Origin: an uncultured Bacilli bacterium
GTDB lineage: Bacteria; Bacillota_I; Bacilli_A; RF39; UBA660
Direction: 5' to 3'
DNA length: 23,306 nucleotides
Assembly (NCBI GenBank): GCA_944358275.1
Contig: CALVQZ010000092.1
Location: forward strand, 1 to 23,306
Part shown: piece by piece, positions 1 to 6,172 of the stretch
How positions within the stretch are numbered: position 1 is the first letter of the stretch
How the letters are laid out: the number at the start of each line of letters is the position of its first letter
Notes under the pieces: model-generated
Database searches by the model: none
The model's input: the letters and a program-made list of their open reading frames with translations, nothing else
Told to the model about the DNA's origin: nothing
Translations under genes and position numbers: made by a program

Positions 1-186
1 ATTGATGTTTACGAAATGATTATAGGTAACAATTGTATTATTATTTCAATTGTTAAAAAAGGTAATAAATTTATTGTAGAAAAATGCATTGTAAGTAAAG
101 ACAATATAAAGTTAATTTATAGTGAGAGATTTAATAAATTAGAAAATGCAAAAGAAAAGTATAATAAATTAAAGGCAACTTTATAG
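1..186 (+). CDS. 3' end of an unrecognised protein (partial, start outside window)
   Basis: The first frame is open from base 1 to a TAG stop, giving 61 C-terminal residues of a gene that begins before the window. The visible part has a hydrophobic stretch (MIIGNNCIIISIV) followed by a Lys/Glu-rich tail ending LENAKEKYNKLKATL, which would fit a short beta segment followed by an amphipathic helix. I do not recognise a family. A terminator hairpin overlaps its last codons, which fits a genuine gene end. The next gene starts 27 bases later with its own ribosome site. Confidence 0.55.
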   Translation: MDVYEMIIGNNCIIISIVKKGNKFIVEKCIVSKDNIKLIYSERFNKLENAKEKYNKLKATL

Positions 187-197
187 TTGTTTTTTTT
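171..197 (+). terminator. intrinsic terminator at the end of the partial gene
   Basis: Arms AAAGGCAACT (171-180) and AGTTGTTTTT (185-194) pair over 10 bp with two G-T pairs around a TTAT loop, and T residues run to 197. The stop codon of the upstream gene lies in the loop and 3' arm. The ribosome site of the next gene begins only four bases after the T run, so that gene must be reached by read-through. Confidence 0.7.
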
Positions 198-213
198 GTT
201 TGGAGGTGTAAAA

Positions 214-996
214 ATGTCAGTTTTTAAAATAGAAAAGAATAATAATTATACTGTTATGTCTAATTATCATTTAAGAGATAAAAATTTATCATATAAAGCT
301 AAAGGGTTATTATCATTTATGTTAAGTTTGCCAGATGATTGGGATTATTCTCTTGCAGGATTATGTTCAATTAGCAAAGAGAGTAGAGATGGAATCAGAT
401 CAATATTAAAAGAACTACAAGAACATCATTATGTAGAAATTGAAAAAGTGAGAGGAGATAAAGGTTATTTTGAATATAATTATTTAATATATGAAATACC
501 ACATTTTATTGATTTAGAAAATGAACAAACTAATCCAGATATGGAAAATCCACACCTGGATAATCCAAATGTGGAAACAGCTACACAAATAAATACTAAT
601 ATAATAAATACTAAAAAACAAATAGATAAAGATGATAAAACAATTTCATCTTTTTTTGTTGCTGAAGAACATAATATATTAACTTTAGAATTAATTGATA
701 GGGGATATATAAACGAAACAGATACTCAAATATTTTATTATGACAAATTGTTTGAAGAATTATTAACGGATGGTAATTCTTATAAAGACTTAATATGTAT
801 TATTCATTATATAGTGCCAAGAGTAGTAAAAAGGAACTTTGAAGATGAAGATGGTAACATTATAAAAAATAAATATGGATATTTCAAAAGTTCAATAGAA
901 AGCAATATTCATAAATTAAACAATCCAATAGAAAATTTATGGGATTTTGATGAAGATTTATATGAAAATTTTTACGAAGATGAGATTGAAAGATAA
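214..996 (+). CDS. winged-helix replication/DnaD-type protein of mobile elements
   Basis: The 260-residue product starts at ATG 214, placed by GGAGGT at 202-207; an in-frame TTG at 187 would put translation inside the terminator. The N-terminal ~95 residues (YTVMSNYHLRDKNLSYKAKG, then SLAGLCSISKESRDGIRSIL and KELQEHHYVE) have the pattern of the winged-helix domain seen in plasmid and ICE replication-initiator-like proteins. A polar linker (residues ~115-145, rich in Asn, Glu and Thr) leads to an acidic C-terminal region that ends with a run of Asp, Glu and Tyr residues. Known of the family: such proteins bind DNA in replication or maintenance of low-GC conjugative elements. The role here is inferred from the N-terminal domain only; the C-terminal half is not recognised. 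Confidence 0.7.
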   Translation: MSVFKIEKNNNYTVMSNYHLRDKNLSYKAKGLLSFMLSLPDDWDYSLAGLCSISKESRDGIRSILKELQEHHYVEIEKVRGDKGYFEYNYLIYEIPHFIDLENEQTNPDMENPHLDNPNVETATQINTNIINTKKQIDKDDKTISSFFVAEEHNILTLELIDRGYINETDTQIFYYDKLFEELLTDGNSYKDLICIIHYIVPRVVKRNFEDEDGNIIKNKYGYFKSSIESNIHKLNNPIENLWDFDEDLYENFYEDEIER

Positions 997-1000
997 ATAA

Positions 1001-1026
1001 AAACAACTCTGTACTAGCAGTTGCTT
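1001..1026 (-). terminator. terminator of the minus-strand gene
   Basis: Read on the minus strand, AAGCAACT (1026-1019) and AGTTGTTT (1008-1001) form an 8-bp stem with one G-T pair and a 10-base loop, followed by TTATTTAT. The stem closely resembles the terminator at 171-197. On the + strand the T run is poor, so this mainly serves the gene at 1034-1657. Confidence 0.5.
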
Positions 1027-1033
1027 AATTCGG

Positions 1034-1657
1034 CTAACATTTTATTCCTTCATTTAATAGTTTATTCTCTAAAAGTTCAGTTCTTTTTTTTAGGTTATAA
1101 AATTCTTCATCCATTTTATTTGATAATTCACTAATTAGTAATATTCCATTTTTCTTTTTGTTATCAAGTAATAATTGATTGAAATAATTTGTTGCATCTT
1201 CTTCATTATCAAAGGTTTTCTTCAAGTGATGTTGAGTAATTATTTCACTATATTCAATCCTTATAGATGCATCAAATTCAAAATTAGAAATATCAACACA
1301 TCCACTATCATCTGCTAATGTTTTGATTTGGAATCTTCTTATTAGATAAAAGTGAATCTTAAAGTTTCCATGTTTAAATTGTTTATGAATTAAGATTTTA
1401 TCCTTTTTATCTTCATCAGTTAGATTTTTGATTTTTTGTTTGTTTTTATGAAAAACAAAATTCAAATAAAATCCCATAAAGAAATCTCTAATATACTGAA
1501 AGATTTTTTGAAACACGGTTTTATTTTTTACTCGTTCTTCAAAATATTTTCCCATATATCTTATTGCAGTTTGTGCATAGGTCTTATTTATGTATGCATT
1601 TTCCTTTTCTTTTATAAGAAAACCTAAAAATATATCCTCTTCACTTTCCTTTTTCAT
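1034..1657 (-). CDS. unrecognised 207-residue protein, only large minus-strand gene
   Basis: This reads opposite to everything else in the window. I chose ATG at 1657 because AAGGAG (1674-1669 on the minus strand) lies 11 bases before it; the longer GTG start at 1669 would overlap that ribosome site. The product begins MKKESEEDIFLGF, is rich in Lys, Phe and Ile, and has an aromatic segment near residues 45-75 (FQKIFQYIRDFFMGFYLNF) that could be a membrane-associated or buried helix. The C-terminal ~50 residues look like a coiled coil (Lys/Glu/Leu heptads ending TELLENKLLNEG). No family recognised. It is convergent with the winged-helix gene and divergent from the XRE gene at 1757, an arrangement common for regulatory modules of mobile elements; a functional link is only a guess. 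Confidence 0.65.
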   Translation of the reverse strand: MKKESEEDIFLGFLIKEKENAYINKTYAQTAIRYMGKYFEERVKNKTVFQKIFQYIRDFFMGFYLNFVFHKNKQKIKNLTDEDKKDKILIHKQFKHGNFKIHFYLIRRFQIKTLADDSGCVDISNFEFDASIRIEYSEIITQHHLKKTFDNEEDATNYFNQLLLDNKKKNGILLISELSNKMDEEFYNLKKRTELLENKLLNEGIKC

Positions 1658-1756
1658 TACTACTAGCACTCCTTTCTATAAAGCAACAAATTTTCAGCGA
1701 TACCACCTCGTGTTTATTTTTGACTAAAAAGGTTAAACTAGAAATGGTGGTGTTAG

Positions 1757-2011
1757 TTGAAAACTCAAAACATCCGTAAAGTATTGGGTGCTAATGTTAA
1801 ATATTATAGATTTTTAATTGGATATACTCAAGAACAGTTAGCCGAAAAATGTAACTTGAGTCCTAGATACATTAGTGATATAGAAACTTATAATGGTAAT
1901 GTTCCAATTGACACTCTTTCAAATATAGCAAAGGTTTTGAAAGTAGAGCCATATCTTCTAATAAAAGAACAGAAACATCCAACTTTACCGAAAAGAGTAA
2001 ATATGAAATAA
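1757..2011 (+). CDS. XRE-family (Cro/CI-type) DNA-binding regulator
   Basis: The 84-residue protein consists almost entirely of a lambda-repressor-like helix-turn-helix: IRKVLGANVKYYRFLIGYTQ, then EQLAEKCNLSPRYISDIE as the HTH, and the family's closing segment IDTLSNIAKVLKVEPYLLI. It likely binds an operator in this region and controls element genes. Translation starts at TTG 1757 behind GGTGGTG (1746-1752). ACCACC at 1702-1707 could pair with that ribosome site if both are in the same RNA, which would hide the start; this is speculative. It is divergent from the minus-strand gene and followed by its own terminator. Confidence 0.85.
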   Translation: MKTQNIRKVLGANVKYYRFLIGYTQEQLAEKCNLSPRYISDIETYNGNVPIDTLSNIAKVLKVEPYLLIKEQKHPTLPKRVNMK

Positions 2012-2028
2012 TAACTCTTTTCTTTTTT
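1991..2028 (+). terminator. terminator of the first XRE gene
   Basis: AAAAGAGT (1991-1998) and ACTCTTTT (2014-2021) form a perfect 8-bp stem with a 15-base loop containing the stop codon, followed by CTTTTTTAT. Confidence 0.75.
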
Positions 2029-2083
2029 ATTATAAAAGAAAAATTAAAAAAATCATATTACTCTTTTTAAGTATAACATATAA

Positions 2084-2112
2084 AAGCGATTTTTTGGCAC
2101 GAAAGGTCGCTT
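2084..2112. other. 6-bp inverted repeat between the two XRE genes
   Basis: AAGCGA (2084-2089) and TCGCTT (2107-2112) are perfect inverted arms 17 bases apart, in the gap before the second XRE gene. This could be an operator half-site pair or a weak RNA hairpin. No T run follows, so a terminator is less likely. TATAAC at 2072-2077 is a possible -10 box, but no -35 could be matched. Confidence 0.3.
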
Positions 2113-2158
2113 ATTTATCATTAAATTACATCTATAATTTTTATAGGAGTGTGATAAC

Positions 2159-2395
2159 TTGTTCAATTATGATAATTTTAATGAAAATATTAAGTCTGTT
2201 ATTTGCAAAAATATCAAAAAGTATAGAAATGAAAAGGGAGTTCGACTTATGGACTTAGCTGAAGCAGTTGATGTATCATCGGATCATCTTAAAAGAATAG
2301 AAGCAGCAAATGATAGAAATAATATTTCGCTAATAACTTTATATAAAATATCTGTTGTTTTAGGAGTAAGAATAGATAGATTTTTTGAAGAATAA
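2159..2395 (+). CDS. second small XRE-family regulator
   Basis: The 78-residue protein is a single Cro/CI-type helix-turn-helix: ICKNIKKYRNEKGVRLMDLA, then EAVDVSSDHLKRIEAA, and SLITLYKISVVLGVRIDRFF at the end. The start is TTG 2159, supported by AGGAG at 2145-2149. It differs clearly from the first XRE protein at 1757 (its HTH reads MDLAEAVDVSSDHLKRIE), so the two are not a recent duplication. Two such regulators in a row with separate terminators suggest a regulatory switch for the element. The target operator is not identified. Confidence 0.85.
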   Translation: MFNYDNFNENIKSVICKNIKKYRNEKGVRLMDLAEAVDVSSDHLKRIEAANDRNNISLITLYKISVVLGVRIDRFFEE

Positions 2396-2421
2396 CTTAG
2401 AAATGATTAAGTTGTTTTTTT
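2392..2421 (+). terminator. terminator of the second XRE gene
   Basis: ATAACTTA (2392-2399) pairs with TAAGTTGT (2408-2415) over 8 bp with one G-T pair and an 8-base loop, followed by a T run to 2421. It overlaps the stop codon. Confidence 0.7.
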
Positions 2422-2488
2422 ATTGAACTAGTGGTTCTATAAAAAACTGTAAAAAGTGTCAATTGCTATGTAAATATAAAGAAAAATA

Positions 2489-2497
2489 TGCTATAAT
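2489..2497 (+). promoter_or_regulatory. extended -10 promoter of the JAMM-like gene
   Basis: TGCTATAAT is a perfect extended -10 (TGn-TATAAT). No good -35 is present at 16-18 bases. Transcription would start near 2504, downstream of the alternative TTG start at 2463, which supports ATG 2520. The same 11 bases, TATGCTATAAT, recur in the promoter of operon B. Confidence 0.6.
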
Positions 2498-2519
2498 TAT
2501 AATTAAGAGTAGGTGTGAT

Positions 2520-3266
2520 ATGAAATTTGATGTACCATCGGTGGTTATAGATAAATTATTTAATAGTGGATATGAAGAGCAGATTGTTGATTTTGTTATG
2601 GCATGTGAGAATAAAGAAAATACAGAAGTTAGCGATATTCCTTTATCTCCAACACTTATGGCAGATAGTGGAACTAAAGTTATTTTAAGTTCAAAAGTAT
2701 ATATTACATATATGCAATTTGTTAGTAGAATTAGTAATCCACAAACTGCACAAGAAATCCCTTTCTTATTAGTTGGAAATAAGAAAAATATTGATGGCGA
2801 GGATTTTGTTGTTATTGAAGATATTATTTATGATATGAAAAATGCTTTATCAGAAACTCATGTTTCTGATGATGAAGAAACATTTAGAAAACTTATGGCA
2901 AGTGAACAATATTCAGTTGTTTCAATAGGACATACACATGGAAATGTAAGTGAAGAGATGAAAAAAACAACTTTGGCGAGAACATTACCAGAAGAATTAA
3001 GAACTAAATATGATATAAGAGATACAGGATTAAATATTTCTATTGCTGATATATGGCAACATGAAGCATTTAAACAAATAGCAGAAAAATTAGCACCTGC
3101 AAAAGAAATATTGCAAACAGTTATTATGTATAATGGTGATATGATTATGATTAATCCAAATGGAATAAGTAAATCAAATGAAATACAAACCATATTGCAA
3201 GATGGTAGTTATCAAGTAATACCATCAGGCATGACTGAACAATATACTAATAAGCAAACAAGATAA
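2520..3266 (+). CDS. JAMM/JAB (MPN)-like putative zinc metalloprotease
   Basis: The 248-residue product starts at ATG 2520 (AGGTG at 2511-2515). It shows the order of JAMM active-site residues: Glu79 (QEIPFLLVG), a GHTHG motif with His138 and His140, and Ser174-x-x-Asp177 (ISIADI). Known of the family: the Glu, the two His and the Asp hold a zinc and cut isopeptide or peptide bonds, often next to a ubiquitin-like tail. In usual JAMM proteins the Asp lies about ten residues after the HxH; here 36 residues intervene, with a Lys/Arg/Glu-rich insert at about 143-170. No E1, E2 or ubiquitin-like gene was seen nearby, so the substrate is open. No clear terminator separates it from the MerR operon, so read-through is possible. 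The assignment rests on motif order alone. Confidence 0.6.
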   Translation: MKFDVPSVVIDKLFNSGYEEQIVDFVMACENKENTEVSDIPLSPTLMADSGTKVILSSKVYITYMQFVSRISNPQTAQEIPFLLVGNKKNIDGEDFVVIEDIIYDMKNALSETHVSDDEETFRKLMASEQYSVVSIGHTHGNVSEEMKKTTLARTLPEELRTKYDIRDTGLNISIADIWQHEAFKQIAEKLAPAKEILQTVIMYNGDMIMINPNGISKSNEIQTILQDGSYQVIPSGMTEQYTNKQTR

Positions 3267-3272
3267 AAAGTA

Positions 3273-3303
3273 TTGACTTGGCAGTCAACTGCTCTGTTAG
3301 TAT
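3273..3303 (+). promoter_or_regulatory. MerR-type promoter with dyad operator
   Basis: TTGACT (3273-3278) and TAGTAT (3298-3303) are separated by 19 bases, the overlong spacing typical of MerR-activated promoters. Inside the spacer GCAGT-CA-ACTGC (3281-3292) is a perfect inverted repeat. It lies just upstream of a MerR gene, so autoregulation of operon A is the natural reading. Confidence 0.7.
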
Positions 3304-3347
3304 TAAGTTGAGAGGAGGAAATTTTTGAGTAAAGGAGTAGATCAGAA

Positions 3348-3758
3348 ATGTATAAAATTGGAGATTTTTCAAAAATAGTTGATATTCCTGTTAGAACTTT
3401 AAGATACTATGCAGAATATGGTGTATTAGTACCAAGTGAGATAGATAAATTTACTGGATATAAGTATTATAGTGAAGCTAATGTTATTGAATGTGAACTT
3501 ATTAAATTATTGAAATCATTAGATTTTACATTAGATGAAATTATTGAATATAAAGACAACATAGATGAAGAAATATTAGAAAAAAAGAAAAAAGAAATAG
3601 AAGAAAGAATGTATTTACTAAAATTAAAGTATGATCGACTAACATATATGCAAGAAGAAATAAAGAGCAAAAAGAGTTATACAAGGATTAGTGAAACAGA
3701 AGAAGAAAAAGTATTAAGGAGGAAATATGAAAAAAGAAATGTTGGAAAAAGTGCTTAA
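3348..3758 (+). CDS. MerR-family transcriptional regulator
   Basis: The 136-residue product has a textbook MerR N-terminus: YKIGDFSKIVDIPVRTLRYY as the HTH, the wing with DKFTGYKYYSEANV, then LIKLLKSLDFTLDEI, and a dimerisation coiled coil (~75-110, very rich in Lys and Glu). A short C-terminal tail replaces a large effector domain, so the signal it senses is unclear; no cysteine pattern of a metal sensor is seen in the tail. Members of the family twist promoters with 19-20 bp spacers into an active form, and such a promoter lies at 3273-3303. AAGGAG is near 3332. Its last 32 bases overlap the start of the next gene, in another frame, which implies translational coupling in operon A. Confidence 0.9.
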   Translation: MYKIGDFSKIVDIPVRTLRYYAEYGVLVPSEIDKFTGYKYYSEANVIECELIKLLKSLDFTLDEIIEYKDNIDEEILEKKKKEIEERMYLLKLKYDRLTYMQEEIKSKKSYTRISETEEEKVLRRKYEKRNVGKSA

Positions 3759-5061
3759 TGCACATAAAAATTTAATTGTTGAGGGAGATGTTGCATCAGG
3801 AAAAAGTGCTAATGTATTATTACCTATTGTTGATAATGCTATTGAAAAAAAGGAAAGTCTATTTATATTAGATTCAAAGGAAGAATATATAAATAGATAC
3901 TATGATAAGTTAAAATCAAACAACTATAACACTATAATAATAAATTTAAGAGATATGGATAAAAGTGAAGGATGGAATCCATTAGAATATCCTTATAATT
4001 TATACAAAAATGGCGATAAAGATAAAGCACAGGAATATCTTGAAAAGATAGGAAAAATTATGTTTTATGAAAATTCTAATCAAGATCCATTTTGGGCATT
4101 AACTGCTTCTGATTTCTTTACAGGTGTAACACTTGCTTTGTTTGAAGATGGAACTGTAGATGAAGTAAATTTAAACAGTGTTAATAATATGTTCAATGGA
4201 ATTGATAAAAAATTTGGGGCAACAGATTATATTACTGAATATTTTAAAGCAAAAGATGTTGCTTCAAAACCATATATCTTTGCTTCAACAACATTTTTAG
4301 CACCAAGAGATACAAAAGGTAGTATTTTATCAGTTGCTAGACAAAAATTAAGATTATATGTATCAAGAGAAAAATTATCACAATTAATGAATAAAACTAC
4401 ATTTAATTTTGAGGATGTAGTTAGTAAACCAACTGCAATAATTTTAATTGCAAGAGATGAAAATAAGTCATTAAATACTATGGCTGCAATGTTTATTGAA
4501 CAATTATATGCAATATTAGTTGATTTAAAATCAAAAAATAAATTTAATTTAATTTTAGATAACTTTGATATTATTGAAAAATGTAATGATTTAGTAGATA
4601 TTTTAGGATCATGTATTTCAAGAAATATAAAAACATATATTGCTACTCGTTCAGTAGCTGAATTAGCAAATATATATGGTAGTTATATGCCAAAATTATG
4701 TGATTTATTATCCATTGGTAATACAAATATAAAATTGGTAATTAGTAATGTTGAAGAAACATTTGATAAAGATTTTGAAACTGTTTCTATAACTGAAAGT
4801 AATGTTGAATATCCAACATTAAATACTACAACAATTAAAATGTTTGATTTAGAAAAAATGGTTAAAGAAATTAAATCACAACAATTAGGAAATATGGGTT
4901 TTGCTAATACAGATTTAGGCGAGCCATTTAAGGTTGATGATTTAATTAAGAGTATAGATGATAAAATTGAACAATTAGAAATAGAAGAAAAAATGGATAA
5001 GTTAAAGAAAGACGATAAAGAGAAAGCAGAATTTGACCAATTTAAAATTGAAGATAAATAA
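3727..5061 (+). CDS. soluble VirD4/TraG-like ATPase (coupling-protein family), altered Walker B
   Basis: The 444-residue protein keeps the cytoplasmic part of type IV coupling proteins: Walker A GDVASGKS (20-27), LFILDSKEEY, GWNPLEYP (82-89), DPFWALTASDFF (120-131), FASTTFLAP (185-193) and the C-terminal TRSVAELANIYG (307-318). Known of the family: hexameric ATPases that bring DNA or protein to a type IV secretion channel. Two oddities are visible. The usual N-terminal membrane segments are absent, since the protein begins seven residues before the first core strand. In Walker B the normal Asp-Glu is LILDNFD (275-281), so the catalytic Glu is Asn. The acidic/basic tail (~410-444) looks disordered. 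AAGGAGG just upstream sits inside the MerR gene. It may be an adapted, weakly hydrolysing relative; no relaxase or other secretion gene is in the window. Confidence 0.75.
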   Translation: MKKEMLEKVLNAHKNLIVEGDVASGKSANVLLPIVDNAIEKKESLFILDSKEEYINRYYDKLKSNNYNTIIINLRDMDKSEGWNPLEYPYNLYKNGDKDKAQEYLEKIGKIMFYENSNQDPFWALTASDFFTGVTLALFEDGTVDEVNLNSVNNMFNGIDKKFGATDYITEYFKAKDVASKPYIFASTTFLAPRDTKGSILSVARQKLRLYVSREKLSQLMNKTTFNFEDVVSKPTAIILIARDENKSLNTMAAMFIEQLYAILVDLKSKNKFNLILDNFDIIEKCNDLVDILGSCISRNIKTYIATRSVAELANIYGSYMPKLCDLLSIGNTNIKLVISNVEETFDKDFETVSITESNVEYPTLNTTTIKMFDLEKMVKEIKSQQLGNMGFANTDLGEPFKVDDLIKSIDDKIEQLEIEEKMDKLKKDDKEKAEFDQFKIEDK

Positions 5062-5080
5062 TGAATAGTAGGTGTTGTTA

Positions 5081-6169
5081 ATGAACGATGAAATAAAACA
5101 AATAAAAATAAAGAATCTTGATAAGTTATATGAGTATAGACAAAAATTATATGAAAAACCTATATTAAAGGATTTGTTTTTAGAAGTTACTTCAAGATGT
5201 AATGCAAGATGTGAGCATTGTGGAAGTAGTTGTGGAGATTTTATTCCAAAAGATGAAATAAGTGCAGAAGATTTGAAGAAAGCATTATTAGATATTTCAG
5301 AACATTATAATGCTAATGATATTTTGTTAAATGTAACAGGTGGCGAGCCATTAGTTAGAAAAGATTTATTTGAAATAATGGATTATGCAAATAAGTTAGG
5401 TTTTAGATGGGGCATGACATCAAATGGAATGTTAATAACTGATGATATTTTAAAGAAAATGAATGATACAAATATGGAAACTATTTCAATAAGTCTTGAT
5501 GGCTTGAAAGAAACCCACGAAAGTTTTAGAAAAGTATCAGGTTCATTTGATAGAATTATAGAAAATATCAAAAAATTACAAAAAGTACCTTCAATAAAAA
5601 TCGTTCAAGTAACAACAGTTGCTAACAAAAAAAATCTTCACGAATTAGAGGATTTATATAAACTTATGAAAGAATTAAATATTATTTCTTGGCGAGTTAT
5701 AAATGTAGATCCAATAGGTAGAGCAAAAGGCAATAAAGATATTTTATTAGATAAAGATGAGTATAAATGGTTATTTAATTTCATCAAAGAGAAAAAAGAA
5801 GAAAATATAATGAATGTTGAATATGGTTGTAGTCATTACCTGGATATTCCTATGGAAAAAGAAATAAGAGATACATATTTCTTCTGTATTACAGGATTAT
5901 ATGTTGCAAGTATATTGAGTAATGGAGATATATTTGTATGCCCTAATGTAGAAAGAAGACCAGAGTTTGTACAAGGAAATATAAAAACAGATAGTTTTGT
6001 TGATGTTTGGGAAAATAAATTTAAACTATTTAGAAGTGATGATAGATTAAAATGCGATAAATGTAGCAAATGCCCAAAATGGAAATATTGCTTAGGTGAT
6101 TCATTTCATACATTTAATTTTGATGATAGAAAACCAAACTTCTGTATCAACGATATTTATGGAGGGTAG
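5081..6169 (+). CDS. radical SAM/SPASM enzyme
   Basis: The 362-residue product starts at ATG 5081 behind TAGGTG; the in-frame GTG at 5072 overlaps that site. The radical SAM cluster motif is C40-x3-C44-x2-C47 (SRCNARCEHC), followed by GGEP at 87-90 and TSNG, all typical of S-adenosylmethionine binding. The C-terminal SPASM domain has Cys at 269, 287, 325, 328, 331, 337 and 355, enough for auxiliary iron-sulfur clusters. Known of the family: such enzymes often crosslink or oxidise side chains of peptides, or activate sulfatases or other enzymes. No obvious small precursor peptide or RRE-type partner is next to it, so the substrate is unknown. It lies 19 bases after the ATPase gene and three before the zinc-ribbon giant, inside operon A. 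Confidence 0.9.
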   Translation: MNDEIKQIKIKNLDKLYEYRQKLYEKPILKDLFLEVTSRCNARCEHCGSSCGDFIPKDEISAEDLKKALLDISEHYNANDILLNVTGGEPLVRKDLFEIMDYANKLGFRWGMTSNGMLITDDILKKMNDTNMETISISLDGLKETHESFRKVSGSFDRIIENIKKLQKVPSIKIVQVTTVANKKNLHELEDLYKLMKELNIISWRVINVDPIGRAKGNKDILLDKDEYKWLFNFIKEKKEENIMNVEYGCSHYLDIPMEKEIRDTYFFCITGLYVASILSNGDIFVCPNVERRPEFVQGNIKTDSFVDVWENKFKLFRSDDRLKCDKCSKCPKWKYCLGDSFHTFNFDDRKPNFCINDIYGG

Positions 6170-6172
6170 AAG

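Noticed and set aside
1436..1627. Open + strand frame inside the minus-strand unknown gene
   Set aside because: It has no ribosome site and its hydrophobic sequence is the antisense of a Lys/Phe-rich gene; the minus-strand frame is longer and has an AAGGAG start.
1702..1751. ACCACC/GGTGGT pairing as a riboswitch before the first XRE gene
   Set aside because: The arms are only 6-8 bp with a 38-base loop, and the transcription start is unknown, so both arms may not be in one RNA.
2858..3193. 111-residue minus-strand frame opposite the JAMM-like gene
   Set aside because: No ribosome site, hydrophobic antisense composition, and the + strand carries the conserved HTH and SIAD motifs.
3325..3378. 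A 17-codon TTG frame (MSKGVDQKCIKLEIFQK) behind GAGGAGG, overlapping the MerR start
   Set aside because: It overlaps the MerR gene in another frame and has a weak start codon; the GAGGAGG may simply be part of the MerR leader. Not enough to call a gene.
3727..5061. Reading the VirD4-like gene as proof of a conjugation operon here
   Set aside because: No relaxase, VirB4, VirB6 or channel gene is in the window, and the ATPase lacks membrane segments and the Walker B Glu.
5081..6169. A RiPP biosynthetic cluster built on the radical SAM/SPASM gene
   Set aside because: No small precursor gene, RRE protein, peptidase-transporter or repeated Cys-rich peptide lies next to it; the 69-residue protein at 17338 is in another operon and lacks a leader/core pattern.
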